Assembly (NCBI GenBank): GCA_039815505.1
Contig: JBCBZE010000056.1
Span: forward strand, 1-13,518
Direction: 5' to 3'
Length of the DNA: 13,518 bases
DNA from: CANLWN01 sp039815505
Lineage (GTDB): Bacteria; Bacteroidota; Bacteroidia; Flavobacteriales; Flavobacteriaceae
Shown here: positions 6,780 through 13,518 of the stretch, in pieces
Position numbering within the stretch: the first letter of the stretch is position 1
Layout: the number at the start of each line of letters is the position of its first letter
Made by a program: the position numbers and the translations under genes
Notes under the pieces: generated by a model
The model's database searches: none
What the model saw: the letters and a program-made list of their open reading frames with translations, nothing else
What the model was told of the DNA's origin: nothing

Positions 6780-8477
6780 TTGCATAAGCTTATTTATATT
6801 ACACTGGTGTTTATTTTTGTTTCTTCCGTAAGGGCGCAAGAACAACCTCCCGAAAGTAAACAGATCAATATCGTTTATGGCGCCAATTTTACCAAGGACG
6901 AGGCACAATATCCCGGAGCGTCCATCTTTAGCAAGGATGACAGACAAGTTCAGTTTGAGCATCAAGGTGCCGATCTTTGGTGCGATATCGCTATTTTTTA
7001 CCAAAAAGAGAACAAGTTAAAGGCCGTTGGCAATATTCGTTTGCAACAGGGGGACTCCGTTCAAATGACCAGCGGAAAAATAGACTATGAGGGGGATGTA
7101 AAATTAGCCAAGGCTTGGGAAAATGTGGTGTTGAACGACAATAAGTTCACCTTGCGCACGGACACGCTCTACTTAGATCGGGAAAAACAAGAAGCGTATT
7201 ACAACAGTTCCGGCACCGTGGTAGATTCTGCCAATACGCTGACCAGCGAAATTGGGCGTCACTTTCTAATTACCAAAAAATTTCAATTTTTGGACAGTGT
7301 TACCATTAAAAACCCGGAATACGATATAGAATCTGAACAACTGGATTATTATACCACTTCCAAGAATGCCTATATGTACGGGCCATCGACCATTACGGGG
7401 AAAACCTATAAAATTTATTGTGAGCGCGGATTTTACGACACCAAGATAGAAAGTGGTTATGGTATAAAAAATACACGTATAGATTATAACAATAGAATTA
7501 TAGAAGGAGATAGCGTATATTTTGACAAAGCCACTGAATTTGCGTCCGCTACAAATAACATAAAGGTAACGGACACCATCAATAAAGGAATCATCAGGGC
7601 ACATTATGCGGAGGTGTTTAAAGCAAAAGATTCGCTCTTCGCCACCAAAAGGGCCGTTTCCATTAGTTTGGTAGAACAAGACTCGCTCTACATGCATGGG
7701 GATACCTTAATGGTTACCGGCAAGCCAGAGGCGCGAATTTTAAGGGCTTTCAGAAATGCTAAATTTTATAAGACGGATTTGAGCGGTAAATGCGATTCCA
7801 TACACTTTGAAGAAAAAACAGGTGTTACCCAGCTCATTACGGAACCGATTCTCTGGAATGGTGAAAACCAAATGACAGGGGATAGCATTCACTTGCTCAG
7901 TAACAAGGAAACCGAGCAGCTAGACTCCCTTAAGGTACTGAACAACGCCTTTATCATTTCCTTGGACAGCATTAGCATGGAAGGTTACAACCAAGCCAAG
8001 GGCAAAGACCTCTACGGGCAATTTTTTGATAATGAGCTAAAAATCATTGATCTTATCAAGAATACCGAAGTCATCTATTATATGTATAATGATGATGATG
8101 AGCTCATTGGGATAGATAAGACCATTTGTAGTGAAATACGCTTATTAATGGCCAATAATGATATTGAGGATATCACCTTTTTTACAAACCCTGATGGAGA
8201 TATTTTCCCCGAAAAAGATCTACCCGAAAATGGTCGCAAGCTGAAAGGTTTTATTTGGCGCGGCGATGAACGCATATTGACCAAGGATGATATTTTTGAT
8301 GAAGATGACAATAACATTCAATTGGTTACCATACGCGGTATAGAGCATCCTATTGATATTGATGCGGAGGAAGAGGAACGTAGCAAAAACGAAGGTGATC
8401 CGGTGAATAAAATTACAACCGGCAATAACAAATCCCCATTGCCCAAAAAAAGACCGGTCCCCAAGAAAGTCCAATAA
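6780..8477 (+). CDS. OstA-like (LptA/LptD N-domain-like) exported protein
   Basis: A 565-residue protein with a Sec signal peptide (about 1-19, likely cut after VRA before Gln20). The rest is a run of short beta-strand repeats with the OstA flavour: DSVQMTS, TDTLYLD, GDSVYFD, GDTLMVTG, CDSIHFEE, GDSIHLL. This matches the OstA-like N-terminal domain that forms the beta-jellyroll LPS bridge in LptA and in the periplasmic part of LptD. There is no room for a C-terminal barrel: the end is acidic (about 515-548) and then Lys/Pro-rich (PLPKKRPVPKK). A role in moving lipopolysaccharide or another glycolipid to the outer membrane is an inference. The start is TTG: a TAG stop lies just upstream in frame, no ATG occurs in frame before the signal peptide, and the first internal Met is well inside the mature domain. 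Confidence 0.85.
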   Translation: MHKLIYITLVFIFVSSVRAQEQPPESKQINIVYGANFTKDEAQYPGASIFSKDDRQVQFEHQGADLWCDIAIFYQKENKLKAVGNIRLQQGDSVQMTSGKIDYEGDVKLAKAWENVVLNDNKFTLRTDTLYLDREKQEAYYNSSGTVVDSANTLTSEIGRHFLITKKFQFLDSVTIKNPEYDIESEQLDYYTTSKNAYMYGPSTITGKTYKIYCERGFYDTKIESGYGIKNTRIDYNNRIIEGDSVYFDKATEFASATNNIKVTDTINKGIIRAHYAEVFKAKDSLFATKRAVSISLVEQDSLYMHGDTLMVTGKPEARILRAFRNAKFYKTDLSGKCDSIHFEEKTGVTQLITEPILWNGENQMTGDSIHLLSNKETEQLDSLKVLNNAFIISLDSISMEGYNQAKGKDLYGQFFDNELKIIDLIKNTEVIYYMYNDDDELIGIDKTICSEIRLLMANNDIEDITFFTNPDGDIFPEKDLPENGRKLKGFIWRGDERILTKDDIFDEDDNNIQLVTIRGIEHPIDIDAEEEERSKNEGDPVNKITTGNNKSPLPKKRPVPKKVQ

Positions 8478-8481
8478 TCCG

Positions 8482-9663
8482 ATGAAGGAAGACTTTTACA
8501 AATACCAAGCACAAACCACACCACACCCCTTGGCCATGGAGATTTCCCGGGCCAAAGGAAGTTACATCTATGATCGTAAAGGTAATGCCCATTTGGATTT
8601 TGTTGCGGGGGTATCGGCCTGTAGCCTGGGACATTGCCATCCAAAAATAGTGGCGGCCGTGCAAGAACAAACACAACAATACATGCACGTTATGGTCTAT
8701 GGGGAATATGTGCAAAAACCCGCAGTGGCCTATACCAAACTTCTAGCATCCGTATTACCCAAATCCCTGGAAACCACCTATCTGGTAAACTCAGGAACAG
8801 AGGCCATGGAGGGTGCCCTAAAATTGGCAAGGCGAGTTACGGGAAGAACAGAGTTTATTGCAGCCCATAATGCGTATCATGGAAATACCATGGGCAGTCT
8901 AAGCATAATGGGGTACGAAGAACGCAAAAGTGCTTTTAGGCCTTTAATACCCCATGTTTCCTTTATCCATTTCAATAAGGAAATCGAATTGGAAAAGATT
9001 ACAGAAAGAACAGCGGCAGTAATATTGGAAACCATACAAGGCGGGGCCGGATTCATTGAACCCGAAAAAGGGTATTTAAAGAACGTACGGGAACGCTGTA
9101 CTAAAGTAGGGGCGCTGTTGATTCTTGATGAAATACAGCCTGGCTTTGGCCGAACGGGCAAGTTGTTCGCTTTTGAACATTATAATTGTATTCCAGATAT
9201 CTTGGTTATGGGCAAAGGAATGGCTTCCGGTCTTCCCGTTGGCGCTTTCACGGCTTCCAAAGCAATGATGGACCTATTACAGGATAACCCCAAGTTGGGA
9301 CACATTACCACGTTTGGAGGTAATCCGGTAATAGCCGCTGCTTGTTTGGCAACCCTTAAGGAAATTACCGAAAGTAATTTGATTTTAGAAACTTTGGAAA
9401 AGGAGAAATTGATACGAAAACTTTTAAAACATACACATATCCAGGAGATACGGGGAAGAGGACTTATGCTGGCATTGATTTTGAAAAACAAGGAAATAAC
9501 CGATTATTTGATCCTTACCTGTATGCAAAGGAACTTGATTCTTTTTTGGCTGTTATTTCAACCCAAAGCTGTACGCATTACGCCTCCATTGACTATATCA
9601 ATGGAAGAAATTAAAAAAGGATGTGCCATAATCATCAATGTTTTAGACGATTATGTGCAATAA
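8482..9663 (+). CDS. Class III PLP-dependent aminotransferase (aspartate aminotransferase family)
   Basis: A 393-residue fold-type I aminotransferase of the acetylornithine/ornithine/GABA aminotransferase group. The Schiff-base lysine is Lys245 in GKGMASGLP. NSGTEAMEGALKLAR (103-117) holds the cofactor phosphate loop, LDEIQPGFGRTG (215-226) has Asp216 for the pyridine nitrogen, and TTFGGNP (276-282) gives the phosphate-binding Thr from the other subunit. HNAYHGNT (129-136) and RITPPL (365-370) are also typical. Length fits acetylornithine aminotransferase rather than the longer GABA enzymes, but the substrate cannot be read from the sequence and no arginine biosynthesis gene is nearby. It starts four bases after the OstA-like stop codon, so the two are very likely co-transcribed. 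The cytoplasmic enzyme has no obvious link to LPS transport. Confidence 0.92.
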   Translation: MKEDFYKYQAQTTPHPLAMEISRAKGSYIYDRKGNAHLDFVAGVSACSLGHCHPKIVAAVQEQTQQYMHVMVYGEYVQKPAVAYTKLLASVLPKSLETTYLVNSGTEAMEGALKLARRVTGRTEFIAAHNAYHGNTMGSLSIMGYEERKSAFRPLIPHVSFIHFNKEIELEKITERTAAVILETIQGGAGFIEPEKGYLKNVRERCTKVGALLILDEIQPGFGRTGKLFAFEHYNCIPDILVMGKGMASGLPVGAFTASKAMMDLLQDNPKLGHITTFGGNPVIAAACLATLKEITESNLILETLEKEKLIRKLLKHTHIQEIRGRGLMLALILKNKEITDYLILTCMQRNLILFWLLFQPKAVRITPPLTISMEEIKKGCAIIINVLDDYVQ

Positions 9664-9701
9664 GTTGTTAACTAAATTGTTAATAATATAGCCCAAGTCA
9701 A

Positions 9702-9737
9702 GAATTAAAAAGAGCTGCAAAAGTTTATTTTTAATTC
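9702..9737. repeat. Perfect 10-bp inverted repeat upstream of the TPR gene
   Basis: GAATTAAAAA at 9702-9711 is the exact reverse complement of TTTTTAATTC at 9728-9737, with a 16-base loop. The stem is almost all A-T. The right arm overlaps TATTTTTA (9726-9733), a one-mismatch -7 box for the TPR gene. It could be an operator or a weak terminator for the aminotransferase transcript. Two direct copies of TTGTTAA (9665-9671 and 9677-9683) lie just upstream. Confidence 0.5.
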
Positions 9738-9760
9738 CATAGTTTAACCAAAGCGTTCCT

Positions 9761-11161
9761 ATGGCATTAGATTCTAGTGAAAGACCCGGTAGGCCCATAG
9801 CCAAATTTGAGTCCATGCTTAAGACAGATGATGTCTACTTTTTTGATGCGGAGGACTTCGAGGATATTATTCATCATTACCTAAATAACGGTAAAGTATC
9901 CTTGGCCAAAAAAGCTATCCATATAGGATTAAAACAACATCCGGACTCCATTGAATTAAAATTGTTGGAAATAGAGGTTCTTGTTTTCGAAAACAATTTG
10001 GAGATGGCGGAACAACTATTGGATGAACTTCAAGTTTTGGATAGCTCCAATGTGGAAATCTACATTCAACGGGCCAACATTTATTCTAAAAAAGATAATC
10101 ATGAGGCCGCGGTAAGGCTTTTGAACAAAGCCTTGGAAATATCGGACTATAGCATTGATATTTATTCGCTTCTGGGAATGGAATACCTGTTCATGGATAA
10201 TTTTGAAATGGCCAAGGACAATTTTATGAAATGTGTTTCCTTTGATGAACAGGATTTTTCTTCGCTCTACAACGTTATATACTGTTTTGAGTTCATGGAG
10301 GATTATGATGGCGCCATTTACTATTTAAATGACTTTCTTGAGCGAAACCCCTATTGTGAGGTAGCTTGGCATCAATTGGGAAAACAATATTTTTCAAAAG
10401 AAATGTACAAAGAAGCCTTGACCGCTTATGATTTCGCCATTATTTCGGACGACACCTTTATCGGGGCCTACTTCGAAAAAGGTAAAGTATTGGAAAAATT
10501 GGGCAAGTACAATGAAGCTATTGAAAATTATGAGACCACCATACACTTGGAAGATCCAACGTCTCACGCCTATTTGCGGATGGGGAAATGTCATGAAAGA
10601 TTAAATAACGATGATCTTGCCAAGTATTATTACTACCATACGGTTCATGAAGACCCCCTTTTGGATAAGGGATGGCTGGCTATTACGGATTTCTACTTTA
10701 CCAAAGATAATTTTGAAAAAGCGTATTATTACATCAATAAAGCGATAAATATCGATAGTGAAAACCCGCTGTATTGGAAAAGATGTGCAAAAATCCATAC
10801 CTCTCTCAACAATTATGATGAGGCCGATTTTGCCTATAAGCAAGCTGTAGACCTTGGAAACTATGAATTGGATACTTGGCTAAAATGGGCCGATGTTTTG
10901 GTACATAACAAGGATATGGATTCTGCATTACAGATTTTAGTCCAAGGGTTGGAATTTTATCCTGAAAAGGCAGAAATTTTATATAAAATAACCGGCGTAC
11001 ACCTTTTGCGGCAAGATAAAATAAAGGCGGAAAAAAACTTTATAGATGCTTTGGAACTAGACCTTGAAAAACTTAATCTGTTCCAAGAAGAATTTCCTCA
11101 ATTCTATGGCACCGAATGGGCCAAAAACATAATTTCCGATAGTAAAAGAGCTTCCAGATAA
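9761..11161 (+). CDS. Tetratricopeptide repeat protein, about 12 TPRs, function unknown
   Basis: A 466-residue soluble protein with no signal peptide or membrane segment, so probably cytoplasmic. Residues from about 31 to 437 form about 12 consecutive TPR-like helix pairs in strict 34-residue register: Tyr101, Tyr135, Leu169, Trp203, Tyr237, Tyr271, Trp305, Trp339, Trp373 and Leu407 fall exactly 34 apart. A GKYNEAIENY-type TPR second helix is clear at 248-257. The short N-terminal segment (1-30) and the C-terminal tail (about 438-466) lie outside the repeats. Such solenoids bind other proteins, but the partner is unknown. The protein is acidic overall. Its stop codon is 96 bases before the first DUF368 start. 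I do not know a characterised homologue; from memory similar TPR proteins occur beside DUF368 genes in other flavobacteria. Confidence 0.88.
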   Translation: MALDSSERPGRPIAKFESMLKTDDVYFFDAEDFEDIIHHYLNNGKVSLAKKAIHIGLKQHPDSIELKLLEIEVLVFENNLEMAEQLLDELQVLDSSNVEIYIQRANIYSKKDNHEAAVRLLNKALEISDYSIDIYSLLGMEYLFMDNFEMAKDNFMKCVSFDEQDFSSLYNVIYCFEFMEDYDGAIYYLNDFLERNPYCEVAWHQLGKQYFSKEMYKEALTAYDFAIISDDTFIGAYFEKGKVLEKLGKYNEAIENYETTIHLEDPTSHAYLRMGKCHERLNNDDLAKYYYYHTVHEDPLLDKGWLAITDFYFTKDNFEKAYYYINKAINIDSENPLYWKRCAKIHTSLNNYDEADFAYKQAVDLGNYELDTWLKWADVLVHNKDMDSALQILVQGLEFYPEKAEILYKITGVHLLRQDKIKAEKNFIDALELDLEKLNLFQEEFPQFYGTEWAKNIISDSKRASR

Positions 11162-11167
11162 AAAAAC

Positions 11168-11175
11168 TACATTTG
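11168..11175 (+). promoter_or_regulatory. Upstream candidate -7 box for DUF368 gene 1
   Basis: TACATTTG, a perfect TAnnTTTG match, lies seven bases after the TPR stop codon. A transcript from here would begin near a TTG at 11183 that is in frame with the DUF368 gene, or would carry a leader of about 75 bases before the ATG at 11258. No good -33 element is visible. Confidence 0.35.
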
Positions 11176-11238
11176 CTTTGCCTTGTCCGGTATTCACGAG
11201 AGCATATCGACGACTTCTACCAAAGAGGGGCAAAACAG

Positions 11239-11246
11239 TATCTTTG
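11239..11246 (+). promoter_or_regulatory. Downstream candidate -7 box for DUF368 gene 1
   Basis: TATCTTTG, a perfect TAnnTTTG match, ends 11 bases before the ATG at 11258. This is the same short-leader arrangement seen at other genes here and supports that ATG as the start. No clear -33 element is seen. Confidence 0.4.
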
Positions 11247-11257
11247 ATGGGATAACT

Positions 11258-12175
11258 ATGGAAAACCGAAACCTGCTACAATATATTTTTATCACCTTGA
11301 AGGGAATGGCCATGGGAGCCGCAGATGTTGTGCCGGGCGTGTCGGGAGGAACCATAGCGTTTATTTCCGGTATTTATGAAGAATTGATACGTTCCATAAA
11401 CAATATTAACCTTTCCACATTCAAAATCCTTTTAACGGGAGAATTTAAAATGTTCTGGTCAAAACTCAATGGAAATTTTCTATTGGCCCTGTTCCTAGGG
11501 ATTTTCATCAGTCTATTTTCTTTGGCTACTTTGGTTAGTTGGTTACTGGAGAACGAGCCCATATTGTTGTGGTCTTTCTTTTTTGGGCTGGTGACCGCTA
11601 GTATTTTTTTTGTAGGCAAAGCTATAGGGAAATGGCGATTGGGTACGATAATCATGTTATTGTTGGGCGCTGGGATAGCCTATTATATAACGATTCTTCC
11701 GCCAACAGATAATACGGAAACCTTGCCTTTTCTTTTTCTTTCCGGTGCATTGGCCGTATGTGCAATGATCTTGCCCGGAATTTCAGGTGCTTTTATTTTA
11801 GTGCTACTGGGTTCTTATAAGCCGATATTGGATGCGGTCCATGAACGGAATTTTACGGTAGTAGCCGTTGTGGCCCTAGGTGCCATATTTGGGCTATTGA
11901 GTTTTGCTAGGCTGTTAAAATGGATGTTTAACCATTACAAGGATATGACCTTGGCCCTATTGACCGGGTTTATCTTGGGTTCTTTGAATAAAATATGGCC
12001 ATGGAAAAGAGTTTTGGAAACTAAGGATTTTGGAGGGAAAATTATTCCCATAAGCGAGGAAAGCATATCCCCTTTTTCCTTTCAAGGGGATAATCAATTT
12101 ATAATTGCGGTGATACTATCCGTCGTCGGATTTTCCCTTATTTTTATATTAGAAAAAGTAGCCGCTAAAAAATAA
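11258..12175 (+). CDS. DUF368 membrane protein 1, likely polyprenyl-phosphate translocase (PopT type)
   Basis: A 305-residue polytopic membrane protein. It carries the family signature GAADVVPGVSGGT at 20-32, and a matching half-site LPGISGAFI at 172-180 that suggests two inverted or repeated halves. Hydrophobic segments recur at roughly 74-96, 101-120, 128-147, 157-186, 199-220, 230-243 and 280-299. WPWK (247-250) ends a loop shared with the next gene. DUF368 proteins were recently reported (PopT) as undecaprenyl-phosphate translocases that return the lipid carrier to the cytoplasmic face for peptidoglycan and glycan synthesis; the role here is by family. I chose the ATG at 11258 because the conserved region starts soon after it and a -7 box ends 11 bases before. 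A TTG at 11183 would add 25 polar residues. It lies 10 bases before its paralogue. Confidence 0.9.
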   Translation: MENRNLLQYIFITLKGMAMGAADVVPGVSGGTIAFISGIYEELIRSINNINLSTFKILLTGEFKMFWSKLNGNFLLALFLGIFISLFSLATLVSWLLENEPILLWSFFFGLVTASIFFVGKAIGKWRLGTIIMLLLGAGIAYYITILPPTDNTETLPFLFLSGALAVCAMILPGISGAFILVLLGSYKPILDAVHERNFTVVAVVALGAIFGLLSFARLLKWMFNHYKDMTLALLTGFILGSLNKIWPWKRVLETKDFGGKIIPISEESISPFSFQGDNQFIIAVILSVVGFSLIFILEKVAAKK

Positions 12176-12185
12176 GGGAGCCCCT

Positions 12186-13205
12186 ATGCAAGCACCTAGG
12201 ACATTTTTGGATAAGTTTTTTCTAGTAATCAAAGGACTATGCATGGGGGCCGCCAATAAGGTCCCCGGGGTATCAGGGGGCATTGTAGCGTTTGTTGGCG
12301 GGTTTTACGAAGAATTTATCTACTCGCTACAAAAAATAAATCTTAAGGCCTTTAAATTACTGTTCAATGGGCGATTCAAAAGCTTTTATCGCTATGTAAA
12401 CGGGCAGTTCCTATCCCTTCTTATATTTGGCATGTTGGTAAGCTATTTCAGCGTTTCCAAGCTATTGGATTTTTTCTTGGAGAAAAAAGAGTTATTCGTA
12501 TGGGCCGCTTTTTTTGGAATGATCTTAGGCTCTATCTATTTTATTGCCAAAGATTTTAAGCATTGGAACAAAAGAACCGTTCCCGCGGGGATCATTGGCC
12601 TTCTCATAGGTGTATCTATCAGTTTTTTAAACCCTGCTACCGAAAACGATAATCTTTTGTTTATCTTTTTATGTGGCATGATCAGTGTTTCGGGGATGAC
12701 CCTTCCAGGACTTTCGGGTTCCTTTATTCTCATTTTATTAGGAAATTATGTGTTGCTTTTGGTAGATTCCGTCAATGCGCTTTACGATACGTTTTCAGAG
12801 GTTTTTAAAGGTGATTTCAGTTTTGCACAAAATACGGAACGCCTCGATACCCTAAAAGTGTTGGCCGTATTTACCACAGGTTCCGCGGTGGGCCTTGTAA
12901 CACTTTCCCACATCTTAAGTTATGTATTAAAAAATTATAAACATGGTACAACTGCGGTTATTATTGGTTTTATCAGTGGGTCTTTGGGAGTGGTTTGGCC
13001 TTGGAAGAAAACTATTTTTAAGCTTGATGCTTCCGGGAATGCTATTCTGGATTCCGATGGAAACGGTATTATTGTAAATTACAAACGCTATTTTCCGGAT
13101 TTTACCGATCCCGAATCATGGTGGGCGTTGTTTTTTGTTGTATTTGGTATAAGTGTATTATTAGGGTTAGATTGGTATGGGAAACATAGAAAACGAGCGA
13201 AGTAA
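12186..13205 (+). CDS. DUF368 membrane protein 2, divergent PopT-type paralogue
   Basis: A 339-residue polytopic membrane protein clearly related to the gene before it along its whole length: KGLCMGA at 16-22, YEEF at 41-44, the half-site LPGLSGSFI at 173-181 and WPWK at 271-274. Its signature differs: GAANKVPGVSGGIV (21-34) has Asn24 where paralogue 1 has Asp23, Lys for Val next to it, and Ile for Thr after the double Gly. It is 34 residues longer, mainly through an extra polar stretch after the second half-site (about 194-222) and a longer Asp/Asn/Gly-rich loop before the last helix (about 281-310). An undecaprenyl-phosphate translocase role follows from the family but is less sure than for paralogue 1. 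A GGGAG stretch at 12176-12180 could aid ribosome binding. Its 3' end overlaps aroE by 29 bases. Confidence 0.9.
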   Translation: MQAPRTFLDKFFLVIKGLCMGAANKVPGVSGGIVAFVGGFYEEFIYSLQKINLKAFKLLFNGRFKSFYRYVNGQFLSLLIFGMLVSYFSVSKLLDFFLEKKELFVWAAFFGMILGSIYFIAKDFKHWNKRTVPAGIIGLLIGVSISFLNPATENDNLLFIFLCGMISVSGMTLPGLSGSFILILLGNYVLLLVDSVNALYDTFSEVFKGDFSFAQNTERLDTLKVLAVFTTGSAVGLVTLSHILSYVLKNYKHGTTAVIIGFISGSLGVVWPWKKTIFKLDASGNAILDSDGNGIIVNYKRYFPDFTDPESWWALFFVVFGISVLLGLDWYGKHRKRAK

Positions 13206-13518
13206 ATTTGGACTTATTGGAAAACAGATTTCCTACTCATTTTCCAAAGCGTATTTCACTAAAAAGTTTGTGGATTTAGGGCTAAAAAATCATTCCTATG
13301 AAAACTTCGATCTGGAACATATGGATAGCTTCCCCGAGCTGATTAAAAGTAACAAACACTTAAAGGGTCTCAATGTGACCATTCCGTATAAAGAAGTTGT
13401 TTTACCCTATTTAACGGAACTAGCTCCCAAAGCAAAACGGATAGGTGCCGTAAACACCATAAAATTCACAAAAGAAGGTTTAAAAGGATATAATACGGAT
13501 ATATATGGTTTTCAAAAA
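13177..13518 (+). CDS. aroE: Shikimate dehydrogenase, 5' part only
   Basis: The ATG at 13177 opens 114 codons that run off the window. AroE reduces 3-dehydroshikimate to shikimate with NADPH in the aromatic amino acid pathway, in the cytoplasm. Visible features are FGLIGKQISYSFS (11-23), whose Ser21 and Ser23 are the substrate-binding pair; LNVTIPYK (65-72) with catalytic Lys72; GAVNTI (90-95) with Asn93; and GYNTDIYGF (104-112) with catalytic Asp108. This is the whole N-terminal substrate domain; the NADPH-binding domain lies outside. The first 29 bases overlap the end of the second DUF368 gene in another frame, so translation is probably coupled. The start is chosen because the conserved GLIG begins 11 residues in and no other ATG lies between. 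Confidence 0.95.
   Translation, partial: MGNIENERSKFGLIGKQISYSFSKAYFTKKFVDLGLKNHSYENFDLEHMDSFPELIKSNKHLKGLNVTIPYKEVVLPYLTELAPKAKRIGAVNTIKFTKEGLKGYNTDIYGFQK

Noticed and set aside
7266..7697. A 143-codon minus-strand open frame inside the OstA-like gene.
   Set aside because: The plus strand shows continuous OstA-type repeats through this stretch; the antisense frame has no start signal or family resemblance.
8318..8715. Overlapping minus-strand open frames of 118 and 100 codons across the OstA-like/aminotransferase junction.
   Set aside because: They run antisense to well-supported coding sequence, overlap each other in different frames and show low-complexity or odd composition.
11183..11257. 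TTG-started N-terminal extension of DUF368 protein 1.
   Set aside because: The added residues are polar and unlike the conserved start of the family, and a -7 box lies between this TTG and the ATG. Kept only as an alternative.
1..13518. Search by eye for tRNA, rRNA, CRISPR repeats, insertion sequences, integrases and defence genes.
   Set aside because: None was seen. The window is densely packed with housekeeping-type genes in one direction, and no region stands out in composition.

Overview
The window reads as an ordinary chromosomal segment of a member of the Bacteroidota, most likely a marine-type Flavobacteriaceae; the genus cannot be fixed from the sequence alone. The evidence is moderately low G+C, Bacteroidota-type promoter -7 boxes (TAnnTTTG) just upstream of several genes, almost no Shine-Dalgarno sequences, and gene products whose forms are typical of that family: a Fur protein without the CxxC zinc pair, an OstA-like periplasmic protein without a barrel, and a DUF368 pair next to aroE. 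I see no mobile element, phage, CRISPR array, rRNA or tRNA, and no stretch that looks recently acquired.

Layout. Positions 1-290 (minus) hold the 5' part of a small lipoprotein gene. It diverges across 76 bases from a plus-strand run that fills the rest of the window. That run starts with a SpoU/TrmH-family RNA 2'-O-methyltransferase (367-1173) and a Ste24-like M48 membrane protease (1238-2473). A 203-base spacer follows, with a weak hairpin and short repeats. Next is a tight cluster of the bifunctional (p)ppGpp synthetase/hydrolase (2677-4884), a Fur-family regulator (4923-5384) and purA (5397-6668), closed by a strong intrinsic terminator at 6667-6697.

A new unit begins at about 6755. It contains an OstA/LptA-like exported protein with a TTG start (6780-8477) and, four bases later, a class III PLP aminotransferase (8482-9663). 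A 97-base spacer with a perfect 10-bp inverted repeat precedes a protein built almost entirely of TPRs (9761-11161). The last block is two tandem DUF368 membrane proteins (11258-12175 and 12186-13205), the family recently linked to undecaprenyl-phosphate recycling. The start of aroE (13177 onward) overlaps the second of these by 29 bases and runs off the window.

How they fit together. The rel-fur-purA cluster puts the alarmone enzyme beside an enzyme that (p)ppGpp inhibits in other bacteria. The OstA-like protein and the two DUF368 proteins point to outer-membrane and cell-wall lipid-carrier work. I did not find a convincing undescribed system. The most worthwhile leads are the divergence between the two DUF368 paralogues at their signature motif, the unusual metal-site make-up of Fur, and the uncharacterised TPR protein beside the DUF368 pair.
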